A DNA stretch of 64,000 bases from Kitasatospora sp. NA04385 (lineage in GTDB: Bacteria; Actinomycetota; Actinomycetes; Streptomycetales; Streptomycetaceae), in NCBI RefSeq assembly GCF_013364235.1, contig NZ_CP054919.1, forward strand, positions 4,128,701 through 4,192,700. The letters are read 5' to 3'. Made by a program: the position numbers and the translations under genes. The notes under the pieces are model-generated. The model saw nothing but the letters and a program-made list of their open reading frames with translations. It did not search any database and was not told where the DNA came from. Below, piece after piece: positions 26,690 to 35,104 of the stretch (its first letter is position 1; each line of letters starts with the position of its first letter).

Positions 26690-28165
26690 TCAGGGCCGGC
26701 CCAGCCACCGGCTCAGCGCCGCCCGCAGCTCGCCCCTGGTCGGGTCCGCGCAGGCCCAGGCCGCGTACCCGTCCGGGCGCACCAGCAGCACGGTGTCGCG
26801 CAGCTTGCCGTGCGGGTCGGCGGGGGCCGCGGTGACCACCCGCTCCGCCCAGGAGTCCGCCACCGACAGCTCGTCGTTGCTGACCAGCACCGCCCGGCCG
26901 GAGCGCAGCGCCTCGTGCAGCCGGGCCGGGCCGCCCGGCACGTCCACCGCCAGGCGCAGGTCGGGGACGCGGCGGCCGACCAGCGGGTGGGCGCCCTTCT
27001 CGGCCGGGTAGGCGTACCCGATGCCGGAGACCTGCTTGGCGCCCAGCTCGGCCAGCGGGCCCAGGTGGCCGGCGGCCGCGCCGATCGCCGAGCGCAGCGC
27101 CCTGGTCGGGGCGTGCCGGCCCTGGGCGAGCCGGACCAGGGCGCCGGAGGAGCGCAGCACCGCCCGGCCGACCGGGTGGCGCTCGGTCTGGTAGGTGTCC
27201 AGCAGGGCGTCGGGCGACCAGCCGCGGACCACCGAGGCCAGCTTCCAGCCCAGGTTGGCGGCGTCCTGCAGGCCGGTGTTCATGCCCTGGCCGCCGGCCG
27301 GGGAGTGGCAGTGCGCGGCGTCCCCCGCGAGGAAGACCCGGCCGGAGCGGTAGCTGGGCGCCTGGCGCTCGTCGCTGTGGAAGCGGGAGGTCCAGCGGGC
27401 CTCCAGCACCCCCAGGTCACGGCCGGTCACCTCGCGCAGCAGGTCGGCGAGTTCGCCCAGCACGACCGGGTCGGAGTCCGGCACCTGGTGCTCGCGGCTC
27501 CAGCCGATCACCCGGTACCAGCCGTCCCCGAACGGGGCCAGGAAGGCGAACCCGGCCTCGCCCGCGCCCGCCGTCAGCGGCTCCTCGGGCTCGTGCTCCA
27601 GCCGGACGTCGGCCAGCATCACCGAGCGCACCGCGGCCTCGCCGGGGAACGGCACGCCCAGCAGGTCGCGCACCGAGGAGTGCACGCCGTCCGCGCCGAC
27701 CGCGTACCGGGCCCGGAAGGAGCGCTCGCCGTCGGCGGTGCGGGCGGTCAGCGTGACGCCCCCGGCGTCCTGCCGCAGGCCGGTCACCTCGGCGCCGCGG
27801 CGCAGCTCGGCCCCGGCCTTGACGGCCCGTTCGCGCAGCACCCGCTCGGTGTTCGACTGCGGGGTGACCAGGACGAACGGGAAGCGGGTGGGCAGGTGGG
27901 CGAAGTCGATCCGGAGCCGGCCGAACACCCGCATCGAGGGCATCGTCTGGCCGGTGGCGATCAGCTCGTCGGCCAGGCCGCGGGCGTCCAGCAGTTCCAG
28001 GGTCCGGGCGTGCACGGCGAACGCCCTGGTCAGGTTCGACTCCTCGGCCCGCTTGTCCAGCACCGTCACCCGCAGGCCGGCCGCGGCCAGGTCGCCCGCG
28101 AGCAGCAGGCCGGTCGGGCCGGCGCCGACCACCAGCACGTCCGCGGTGAACTCCGTCTCGGACAT
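26690..28165 (-). CDS. FAD-dependent aromatic monooxygenase (PHBH-like)
   Basis: Flavoprotein of 491 aa of the class A hydroxylase family. It has the N-terminal dinucleotide motif (VLVVGAGPTGLLLAGDLAAAG, about 8-28), a middle DG motif (YAVGADGVHSSVRDLLGV) and the second FAD motif (RVFLAGDAAHCHSPAGGQGMN). The C-terminal thioredoxin-like part is typical of the polyketide/phenol hydroxylase branch. ATG at 28165 with GGGAGAGACGG upstream; an earlier in-frame start is not needed. It faces away from the adjacent glycosyltransferase gene. No aromatic biosynthetic cluster surrounds it, so its substrate cannot be inferred. Confidence 0.9.
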   Translation of the reverse strand: MSETEFTADVLVVGAGPTGLLLAGDLAAAGLRVTVLDKRAEESNLTRAFAVHARTLELLDARGLADELIATGQTMPSMRVFGRLRIDFAHLPTRFPFVLVTPQSNTERVLRERAVKAGAELRRGAEVTGLRQDAGGVTLTARTADGERSFRARYAVGADGVHSSVRDLLGVPFPGEAAVRSVMLADVRLEHEPEEPLTAGAGEAGFAFLAPFGDGWYRVIGWSREHQVPDSDPVVLGELADLLREVTGRDLGVLEARWTSRFHSDERQAPSYRSGRVFLAGDAAHCHSPAGGQGMNTGLQDAANLGWKLASVVRGWSPDALLDTYQTERHPVGRAVLRSSGALVRLAQGRHAPTRALRSAIGAAAGHLGPLAELGAKQVSGIGYAYPAEKGAHPLVGRRVPDLRLAVDVPGGPARLHEALRSGRAVLVSNDELSVADSWAERVVTAAPADPHGKLRDTVLLVRPDGYAAWACADPTRGELRAALSRWLGRP

Positions 28166-28294
28166 CCGTCTCTCCCGTCGTCTTGCTGCAAGGGCCGGTG
28201 CGCGCACCGGCCGGAGTCCACGGCGCCCGGGTTCTCAGCGCGCTCTCAGACTGCCATCATCGCGGGCCCATCAGGGGCTGTGAACCTCCTTCCC

Positions 28295-29530
28295 ATGACA
28301 CAGCCAGCGATGCGCCGGACCCTGCGCCCCGTCCCGGCGGTCGGCGGCCGGGACGGGGCCGACACCGTGGTGAGGACCAGGCTCGTGGAGATCGTCGTAC
28401 CCGTGTACAACGAGCAGCACTCGCTGGAGCGCTGCGTCCGTGAGCTGCACGCCTACCTGGCCGAGACGTTCCCGTACGACTACCTGATCACGGTGGCGGA
28501 CAACGCCTCGGTCGACGGCACCTGGGAGGTCGCCACCGCGCTGGCCGCGGAGCTCGGGCCGGTGCGCGCCGTGCACCTCGATCTCAAGGGGCGGGGGCGG
28601 GCGCTGCGCCAGGTGTGGGGCGACAGCACGGCCGACGTGGTGGCGTACATGGACGTCGACCTGTCGACCGGCCTGGAGGCCTTCCTGCCGCTGGTCGCGC
28701 CGCTGCTGTCCGGCCACAGCGACCTGGCCATCGGCAGCCGGCTGCACCGGGGCTCGGCGGTGGTGCGCGGCCCCAAGCGGGAGTTCATCTCGCGCACCTA
28801 CAACCTCCTGCTGCGGGCCACCATGGCGGCCAAGTTCTCCGACGCCCAGTGCGGGTTCAAGGCGGGCCGCACCGAGGTGGTCAAGCGGCTGCTGGAGGAG
28901 GTCGAGGACAACGCCTGGTTCTTCGACACCGAACTGCTGCTGCTCGCCGAGGCCTCCGGGCTGCGGATCCACGAGGTGCCGGTGGACTGGGTGGACGACC
29001 CGGACAGCCGGGTGGACATCGTCCGCACCGTCGTCGACGACCTCAAGGGCATGGCCCGGGTCGCCCGGCGCACCCTGGCGGGCCGGGGCGGCGTGGAGCT
29101 GCCCGACCGGGTCCGGCGGGCGCAGGTGCCGCCCGGGCTGGGCTGGCAGTCCGTCAGCTTCGCGGTGATCGGCGGCCTGTGCACGCTGGCCTACCTGCTG
29201 CTGTTCCTGGGGCTGCGGCAGCTGGCGCCCGCGCTGGCCGCCAACGCGCTGGCGCTGGCCGTCACCGCGGTCTTCAACACCGCCGCCAACCGGCGCTTCA
29301 CCTTCGGCGTGACCGGCCGCCGGGACGCCCTCAAGCACCAACTGGAGGGCGGGCTGGCCTTCCTGGTCGGCCTGGCGCTCACCAGCGGCGCCGTCGCCGT
29401 GCTGCACGCCGCCTCGCCGGGCGCCGGGCCCGGGGTGGAGCTGGCGGTGCTGGTGGCGGCCAACGCGGCCGCGACGCTGGTGCGGTTCGTGCTGCTGCGG
29501 GTGTGGGTGTTCAACCCCCGCCGCTCCTAG
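28295..29530 (+). CDS. Fused family 2 glycosyltransferase and GtrA-like flippase
   Basis: Protein of 411 aa. The N-terminal GT2 domain (about 30-265) has the nucleotide-sugar motif IVVPVYNEQHSLERCV, an acidic YMDVDLSTGLE motif and the family SGHSDLAIGSR and AQCGFKAG motifs, so it resembles polyprenyl-phosphate sugar transferases. The C-terminal part (about 285-405) has four helices of GtrA type (ending FNTAANRRFTFGVT and RVWVFNP). Such fusions make and move a lipid-linked sugar across the membrane. ATG at 28295; a GTG at 28280 is an alternative with a nearer AGGGG. It stands alone and is followed by strong hairpins. Confidence 0.9.
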   Translation: MTQPAMRRTLRPVPAVGGRDGADTVVRTRLVEIVVPVYNEQHSLERCVRELHAYLAETFPYDYLITVADNASVDGTWEVATALAAELGPVRAVHLDLKGRGRALRQVWGDSTADVVAYMDVDLSTGLEAFLPLVAPLLSGHSDLAIGSRLHRGSAVVRGPKREFISRTYNLLLRATMAAKFSDAQCGFKAGRTEVVKRLLEEVEDNAWFFDTELLLLAEASGLRIHEVPVDWVDDPDSRVDIVRTVVDDLKGMARVARRTLAGRGGVELPDRVRRAQVPPGLGWQSVSFAVIGGLCTLAYLLLFLGLRQLAPALAANALALAVTAVFNTAANRRFTFGVTGRRDALKHQLEGGLAFLVGLALTSGAVAVLHAASPGAGPGVELAVLVAANAAATLVRFVLLRVWVFNPRRS

Positions 29531-29544
29531 CGGACTCGCCGACT

Positions 29545-29612
29545 CCCTGTCCCCTCCCCCTCCGGGACAGGGCTGCGGGCCCGGACGCCGTTGTGGGACG
29601 GCGCCGGGCCCG
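29545..29612 (+). terminator. Tandem hairpin terminators after the GT2-GtrA gene
   Basis: Two hairpins in a row: CCCTGTCCC/GGGACAGGG (29545-29572) and CGGGCCCGG/CCGGGCCCG (29576-29612). Both lack U-tracts, which is common in streptomycetes. Confidence 0.75.
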
Positions 29613-29758
29613 TTCGCGTTCCCCGGGCCGGGTTCCCCCGGCCGTTCGCACGGGGCGGCGCGGATTCGCCGGGCGTCCGACGCAACCGGCCGCCCGCGAC
29701 GCCGGTACTACCTTCGGACGCGCGTGCGTTCGATCCGGACGACGGGAACGGCAGCGGC

Positions 29759-30256
29759 ATGACCGATGAGGAGTTCGACGCGTTCTACGTGTCGTCGTTC
29801 TCCCCCCTGGTGAGGCAGATCTACGCCATGACGGGGGACTACAACGAGGCGCAGGACGCGGTGCAGGAGGCGTTCCTGCGCGCCTGGGGGCGGCGCGGGG
29901 AGCTGAGCGGCGCGGGGTCGCCGCACGCCTGGATCCGCACGGTGGCCTGGCGGCTGGCCGCCGGCCGCTGGCGGCGGGCGCGCCGGGGCCTGGACCTGGT
30001 GCTCCGCAACCACCTCCACGAGGACGCGCCCGGCCCCGGGCCCGAGCACACCGCGCTGGTCGCGGGGCTGCGCAGGCTCCCGGCGGCGCAGCGGCAGGCC
30101 ATCGTCCTCTTCCACCTGTGCGACCTGACCGTGGCCGAGGTCGCCCGGGAGACCGGGGTCGCCGAGGGCACCGTCAAGGCCCGGCTCTCCCGCGGCCGGG
30201 CGGCGCTGGCCGAACACCTTTCCGACCGGGACGAGAGGGAACTCATCCGTGCCTGA
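29759..30256 (+). CDS. ECF-type RNA polymerase sigma factor
   Basis: Sigma factor of 165 aa with only regions 2 and 4. Region 2 (about 8-75) shows the DAFYVSSFSPLVRQIYAMTG and DAVQEAFLRAW motifs; region 4 (about 100-160) shows LPAAQRQAIVLFHLCDLT and the helix-turn-helix ARETGVAEGTVKARLSRGR. ATG at 29759 with a weak ribosome site. It overlaps the next gene by 8 nt; the layout is that of a sigma factor with a membrane-tethered regulator, although the partner is not a classical zinc anti-sigma factor. Signal and regulon are unknown. Confidence 0.9.
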   Translation: MTDEEFDAFYVSSFSPLVRQIYAMTGDYNEAQDAVQEAFLRAWGRRGELSGAGSPHAWIRTVAWRLAAGRWRRARRGLDLVLRNHLHEDAPGPGPEHTALVAGLRRLPAAQRQAIVLFHLCDLTVAEVARETGVAEGTVKARLSRGRAALAEHLSDRDERELIRA

Positions 30257-30953
30257 CCACGCCAGCCCCGAGACCGACGACCTCTCCGCCGCCCTGCGGC
30301 ACCTGGTCGCCGACGTTCCGTCCGCGGTCCCCCTGCCGCCCGCCGAGGTGCACCGCACCGGTATCCGCCGCCGCCGTCGGCGCCGCGCCGTGCTGGGGTC
30401 CGCGGCCGTGCTCGCGGCCGGGGTCGTGATCGCCGGCGGCCTGCGGTACGGCACCGCACCGCAGCCGTCGGCCCCGGCCCCGGCGGCGGCCTCGCCGTCG
30501 CCGACGGCCGGGCGGACCGGGGCCGCGGTGCCCGGCGCCGTCATCGACACCGACGGCCACCGGTTGACGGTCACCGGGAAGGACGGCCGGGTGACGGTGC
30601 TCGGCGTCACGGCGGGTCGGCCGGGCAACGAGACGCCGAGCGGGCGGATGACGGTCCAGGAGAAGCTCCCGAAGGTCGGGCTGTTCGACGACGGCGCCTC
30701 CGGCGGACCGGAGAGCGTGACCGCGGACTGGTGCGTCCGGCTGGTCCGGACCGGCAGCGCGACCCCCACCTACGTCTGCTCGATGCCCTGGCTGTCCCCC
30801 TCCGCCGTCGGGAAGGCGAACACCACCCGCGGAGCCGTGGGCCTGTCGGCGGACGACGCGCGGTGGTTCTACGACCACGTCGCCCCCGGCGACACCGTCG
30901 AGGTGGTCGGCTCCTCCGCCGGCGGCCCGTCCGGCGCACCGCCCTCCCCGTAG
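30249..30953 (+). CDS. Single-pass membrane protein, putative regulator of the adjacent sigma factor
   Basis: Protein of 234 aa from a GTG that overlaps the sigma factor gene by 8 nt. About 45 cytoplasmic residues (with a run of Arg/Lys at 39-47) precede one membrane helix (about 48-68), then a Pro/Ala linker and an extracytoplasmic domain. The arrangement is that of an anti-sigma factor, but I do not recognise an anti-sigma or zinc-binding motif in the short N-terminal part, so the role rests on gene order. The C-terminal domain has one Cys pair (CVRL, CSMP). Confidence 0.65.
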   Translation: MPDHASPETDDLSAALRHLVADVPSAVPLPPAEVHRTGIRRRRRRRAVLGSAAVLAAGVVIAGGLRYGTAPQPSAPAPAAASPSPTAGRTGAAVPGAVIDTDGHRLTVTGKDGRVTVLGVTAGRPGNETPSGRMTVQEKLPKVGLFDDGASGGPESVTADWCVRLVRTGSATPTYVCSMPWLSPSAVGKANTTRGAVGLSADDARWFYDHVAPGDTVEVVGSSAGGPSGAPPSP

Positions 30954-30973
30954 CCGGCGGCGCCGTCCCGCCG

Positions 30974-31009
30974 CCGGGCCCGCCCGCCGGGTTCGCCGGG
31001 CGGGCCCGG
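30974..31009. terminator. Bidirectional terminator between the sigma operon and paaN
   Basis: Perfect 13-bp inverted repeat CCGGGCCCGCCCG / CGGGCGGGCCCGG around a 10-nt loop, midway between two converging genes. Confidence 0.8.
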
Positions 31010-31021
31010 GGCCGCCGGTCG

Positions 31022-32716
31022 CTACTTGCGGATCTCGACGGTGCGGAAGCGGCCGGCCACGAACGCGGCGTCGCAGTACGCCGCGTTGGCGGCCGGGTTG
31101 GCGCCGGTGCCGTGCAGGTCGGAGAAGGCCGCGGTCTGGTTGACGTAGACCCCGCCGGTCAGGTTGAGCGAGAGCGAGACCCCGGCGTCCAGGCAGGCTT
31201 CGACCAGGGCGGACTCGACCGCCGGGTCGGTGGTGTAGGCGCCGGCGGTCATCGCGCCGTGCTCGGCGGTGGTGCGGCGCAGCAACTCGACGGCGGCGGC
31301 GGTGGACTCGACGGCGACCGCGAAGGCGACCGGGCCGAAGCACTCGGTCAGGAAGCGGGAGCGGTCGTCCGGCTTGTCGGCGTCGGCCTTCACCAGCGCG
31401 GGGGTGCGGATGGTCGCGCCCGGGAACTCGGCGGAGGCCACCACCCGCGGGGCGAGGGCGAGTTCGCCCAGCTCGCCGCCGGCCGCGGCGGCGCTGCGGG
31501 CCAGCACGCCCGGGTTGACCACGGCGCCCAGGATCGCGGCGGCCCGGGCGTCGTCGCCGAGCAGCCCCTCGACGGCGGCCGCCAGGTCGGCGACCACCTG
31601 GTCGTAGGAGCGCTCGCCGTCCTCGGTGCGGATGCCGGTGCGCGGGATCAGCAGGTTCTGCGGGGTGGTGCACATCTGGCCGCTGTACAGGCTGAGCGAG
31701 AACGCCAGGTTGTCCAGCATGCCGCGGTAGTCGTCGGTGGAGTCGAGGACGACGGTGTTGACGCCGGCCTTCTCGGTGTACACCAGGGCCTGCCGGGCGT
31801 TGTCCTCCAGCCAGTCGCCGAAGCCGGTGGAGCCGGTGTAGTCGATCAGCCGCACCTCGGGCCGCAGCGCCAGCACCTTGGCGATCGCCGAGCCCTCGTG
31901 CTCGGCGGCCAGGCAGACCAGGTCCGGGTCGAACCCGGCCTCGGCGAGCACCTCGCGGGCGATCCGCACGGTCAGCGCCAGCGGCAGCACCGCGCGCGGG
32001 TGCGGCTTGACCAGCACGCCGTTGCCGGTGGCCAGCGAGGCGAACAGGCCCGGGTAGCCGTTCCAGGTCGGGAAGGTGTTGCAGCCGACCAGCAGCGCGG
32101 TGCCGCGCGGGACGGCGGTGAACTCCTTGGTCATCACCAGGGGTTCGCGCTTGCCCTGGGGCTTGGTCCAGCGGGCCGAGCGGGGCAGCCTGGTCTGCTC
32201 GGCGTACGCGTACGCCACCGCCTCCAGGCCGCGGTCCTGCGCGTGCGGGCCGCCCGCCTGGAACGCCATGCCGTACGCCTGGCCGGTGGTGTGCATCACC
32301 GCCTGCGCGAACTCGTGCGAGCGGGCGTTGATCCGGGCCAGCACCTCCAGGCAGACCGCGGCCCGCTCGGCCGGGGTGGCCCTGGCCCAGCCGGGCCGGG
32401 CCGCCTCCAGCGCGGCCAGCAGCGCGTCCGGCTCGGCGTGCGGGTAGCTGACGCCCAGTTCGACGCCGTACGGGCTCGCCTCGCCGGTCACCGGCTCGCC
32501 GCCGCCGGGGTGGCCGGGCAGCTCGAACTCCCGGCCCAGCAGGGCGTCGAAGGCGGCCTTGCCGTCGGCGGCGGCGCCCTCCCCGTACGCCTTGGGGAAC
32601 TCCGGGTACGGGGACCAGTGGTCGCGGTCGGCGATCGCGGCCAGCGCGCGGTCCAGGGTCTCCTGGTGGCGGGCGAGCAGTTCGGCGACCGGCAGGGCGG
32701 GGGTCGCAGCGGCCAT
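31022..32716 (-). CDS. paaN: PaaN, aldehyde dehydrogenase of phenylacetate degradation
   Basis: Protein of 564 aa of the aldehyde-dehydrogenase superfamily. It matches PaaN features, with the catalytic Cys in SGQMCTTPQN, the conserved TEKAGVNTVV segment and the family-typical late FSDLHGTGANPAANAAYCDAAFV. In the phenylacetyl-CoA pathway PaaN/PaaZ-type dehydrogenases act on the ring-opened product; actinobacterial members lack a fused hydratase, as here. A 14-bp dyad (32760-32773) lies 44 nt upstream and recurs upstream of bkdA. The other paa genes are not in this window, so the gene may serve a general aldehyde-oxidising role. ATG at 32716. Confidence 0.88.
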   Translation of the reverse strand: MAAATPALPVAELLARHQETLDRALAAIADRDHWSPYPEFPKAYGEGAAADGKAAFDALLGREFELPGHPGGGEPVTGEASPYGVELGVSYPHAEPDALLAALEAARPGWARATPAERAAVCLEVLARINARSHEFAQAVMHTTGQAYGMAFQAGGPHAQDRGLEAVAYAYAEQTRLPRSARWTKPQGKREPLVMTKEFTAVPRGTALLVGCNTFPTWNGYPGLFASLATGNGVLVKPHPRAVLPLALTVRIAREVLAEAGFDPDLVCLAAEHEGSAIAKVLALRPEVRLIDYTGSTGFGDWLEDNARQALVYTEKAGVNTVVLDSTDDYRGMLDNLAFSLSLYSGQMCTTPQNLLIPRTGIRTEDGERSYDQVVADLAAAVEGLLGDDARAAAILGAVVNPGVLARSAAAAGGELGELALAPRVVASAEFPGATIRTPALVKADADKPDDRSRFLTECFGPVAFAVAVESTAAAVELLRRTTAEHGAMTAGAYTTDPAVESALVEACLDAGVSLSLNLTGGVYVNQTAAFSDLHGTGANPAANAAYCDAAFVAGRFRTVEIRK

Positions 32717-32759
32717 GGTGCGCTCCTCACGGGGGCGGGGCGGGACGCTCCTCAGCGTA

Positions 32760-32773
32760 ACCGAACGATCGGT
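32760..32773. promoter_or_regulatory. TetR-type operator upstream of paaN
   Basis: ACCGAACGATCGGT: ACCGA-N4-TCGGT dyad immediately upstream of the paaN start. It differs in one spacer base from the site ahead of bkdA (37885). The pattern ACCG-NN-CG-NN-CGGT resembles sites described for TetR-type PaaR repressors, which is a recalled comparison. Confidence 0.6.
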
Positions 32774-32815
32774 CGGTGCAAGGGGCCCCGCCCCTTCCGT
32801 TCCGGGGGCGCCGGG

Positions 32816-33583
32816 TCAGCGCTGGAAGACCTGGTTCGCGGCAGGGGCGGCGGCCTGCACCGGCTTGTCGAAGTCGCCGAGCTTGACGACCATGTCGCCG
32901 GTGCCGGTCTCGGTGACCAGCAGCCGAGGCTCGCCCTCGGCAGCGATGTCGTAGCGCACCGGCTTGCCGAAGTCGTCGGTCATGGTGAGGACGACCGCAG
33001 GAGCCCCGTCCACCTGCTTGCTGCCGCCCTTGGCGACGCCGTCGACCGGGTTGCCGTCGGTGTGCAGACCGACCCGCTTCTCCAACTGCACGCCCAGGTC
33101 GCAGAAGTAGGCCTTGTCCTTCGTCGTGTTCCCGCTGGTGATCCACTTCCCGGCGGCCCCGGCGGGGGCACCGGTGAAGAGGTTCTTCAGATAGTCGGCG
33201 TCCGGCTTGAGCCACACGTCGGTGCCGACGCGGACGATCTCCGCCGCGCCCTGGCCCTTGATGCTGAACGTGCCGTGGCAACTGCCGTCGCCGCCCTCGG
33301 TGAACGTGCCGTCGAACGCCCCGCCGGGGTACCCGGGCACGGTGATGGTCATGGTGACGCTCTTCAGTTTCTCGCCCGCGTCCCGGGACTTCTGCGCGAT
33401 CTCCGCCGCCGTCAGGTCCGCCAGGGCGGGCGCGGTGGGGGACGGGGAGGCGGCGGGGACGGAGGCGGCGGCCGGGGCGGAGGGCGCCGCGTCCTTCGAG
33501 CCGCCGCCCGAACCGCAGGCGGTCAGGGCGCAGAGGGCGGCGGCGGACAGGGCGGCGGCTGCCAGCGGGCGGGCGGTGCGCAT
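32816..33583 (-). CDS. Lipoprotein of unknown function (LppX/LprG-like)
   Basis: Protein of 255 aa with a lipoprotein signal: basic N-terminus, hydrophobic core, and the lipobox LTAC with Cys23. After a Ser/Pro/Ala linker the mature domain (about 60-255) contains VTMTITVPG, a GTFSIKGQGAAEIVRVGTDVWLK strand pattern and a DYLKNL motif, resembling the curved-sheet fold of LppX/LprG-type lipid carriers. Two cysteines may form a disulphide. The exact role is not evident. It stands between paaN and an envelope glycosyltransferase, all on the minus strand. Confidence 0.75.
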   Translation of the reverse strand: MRTARPLAAAALSAAALCALTACGSGGGSKDAAPSAPAAASVPAASPSPTAPALADLTAAEIAQKSRDAGEKLKSVTMTITVPGYPGGAFDGTFTEGGDGSCHGTFSIKGQGAAEIVRVGTDVWLKPDADYLKNLFTGAPAGAAGKWITSGNTTKDKAYFCDLGVQLEKRVGLHTDGNPVDGVAKGGSKQVDGAPAVVLTMTDDFGKPVRYDIAAEGEPRLLVTETGTGDMVVKLGDFDKPVQAAAPAANQVFQR

Positions 33584-33689
33584 CGGGTGCGTCCTCGGTT
33601 CGTACGGGATTCGGACGCGCGAGTGTGGCAGTGCGCGGGGCGGACCCCGCGCACCGGAGGGCTGATCTTTACCCGGGCTTGACCGGGCT

Positions 33690-34955
33690 TTACGGAATTC
33701 CCAGCTCGAACAGGACGTAGCCGGCGTACCAGCCGGAGGCCGCGGCGATGGTGCCCAGGGTGACGGCCAGCGAGGCGCGGGAGAGGCGCTTGAGGGCGAC
33801 GGCGATCGGGAGGAAGAGCGGGAAGCAGGGCAGCAGGTAGCGGGAGGTGTTGCCGAAGATCTGCTGGCTGCCCAGGACCAGCACGATGGTGACGCAGGTG
33901 TAGACGACCAGGAAGGCCGGCACCCGCATCCGGACCATCAGGAAGAGCAGGATCGGCAGGCTGAACACCAGGAACAGCGCGATCATGTCCTCGGTGGGGT
34001 AGCCGAAGATGTAGTCGTGGTGGCCGAGCAGCAGGTTCTGCAGCACGTTGCCGGTGTGCGCGCCCCAGTCGAAGTAGTGCAGCCAGCCGCCGCGCTGCAG
34101 GTCGAAGTAGGCGGTCCAGCTGCCCATCCGCCAACTCGCCCACGCGATGTAGCCGATGAAGCCGAGCGGGGCGATCACCATCGCGGCCAGCGGGCCGAGC
34201 ACGCCGTCCTTGCGCTGCCACAGCGCGATCAGCGCGGCCACGCCGACCGCCGCGGCCAGGGCGGCGGAGGTCGGCCGGTTCAGCCCGGCGACGAAGGTGG
34301 TGACGCCGGCGGCCAGCCAGTTGCGGGTCATCACGAAGTAGCAGGCCCAGGAGGCGAGGGCGACGAACAGCGAGTCCGAGTAGACCGCCCACTCGACGCC
34401 GGAGCCGGGGAACAGGCCCCAGACGCCGGCCGCGATCACCGCCGCCCGGTGGCCCGCGATCAGCTTGGCCACCGCGTAGATGCCGGCCGCGGCGACGAAC
34501 GAGGTCACCACCGAGACCAGGATGCCCGCGCCCAGCGTGTTCAGGCCGGTCACCGCGGAGACCATCTTGATCAGGCCCGGGTAGAGGGGGAAGAACGCGA
34601 CCGAGTTCTGCTCGATCGTCCACGGCCCGGAGGTGGAGGGCAGCAGCTTCGGGTCGTAGCCGTTCTGCGCGACCTGCTGGTACCACCAGCCGTCCCAGCC
34701 GCCGACCACGTCCCAGACGTGCTTGCCGCCGCCGAACCTGGGCGTCTTGGTCAGGTACTCGCCCGACCAGGACAGCAGCCACGCGAAGACCGCGAACGCG
34801 ATCAGCCGGACCGCCCCGAACACCGCCAGGGCCGGGCCGTACTCCCGCGCCGCGCGGCGCAGCCACTCGCGCGGGCTCAGCGCCGCGGGGACCTCGTCCG
34901 CGGGCGGATCGGGTCGTTCGACCAGTTCGGTGTCGGGGCTCGCTGCCATCGCCAT
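33690..34955 (-). CDS. Integral-membrane glycosyltransferase, PIG-V/mannosyltransferase-like
   Basis: Protein of 421 aa with about nine or ten membrane helices. The first extracytoplasmic loop carries WDGWWY near residues 86-91, and FFPLYPGLI follows near 120, the signature of PIG-V/GT-C enzymes that use polyprenyl-phosphate sugars. It probably mannosylates an envelope molecule. It is divergent, by 149 bp, from a GT2 enzyme of the DPM1/GtrB class that could make its lipid-linked sugar donor. ATG at 34955 (MAMAAS...). Confidence 0.85.
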   Translation of the reverse strand: MAMAASPDTELVERPDPPADEVPAALSPREWLRRAAREYGPALAVFGAVRLIAFAVFAWLLSWSGEYLTKTPRFGGGKHVWDVVGGWDGWWYQQVAQNGYDPKLLPSTSGPWTIEQNSVAFFPLYPGLIKMVSAVTGLNTLGAGILVSVVTSFVAAAGIYAVAKLIAGHRAAVIAAGVWGLFPGSGVEWAVYSDSLFVALASWACYFVMTRNWLAAGVTTFVAGLNRPTSAALAAAVGVAALIALWQRKDGVLGPLAAMVIAPLGFIGYIAWASWRMGSWTAYFDLQRGGWLHYFDWGAHTGNVLQNLLLGHHDYIFGYPTEDMIALFLVFSLPILLFLMVRMRVPAFLVVYTCVTIVLVLGSQQIFGNTSRYLLPCFPLFLPIAVALKRLSRASLAVTLGTIAAASGWYAGYVLFELGIP

Positions 34956-35104
34956 CAGGTCCTGTCTGGGTTCTCGGGCCCCGCCGGGCCGCCAGGATGC
35001 TCGGGCGAGCCTACGGCACGTTCACCTGGTCTGTACCTGACCGGACGGTGCGTGGTTACACTCCCCACCATCGGACGGACTCACCCACCCGGCTGGAGAG
35101 ACTG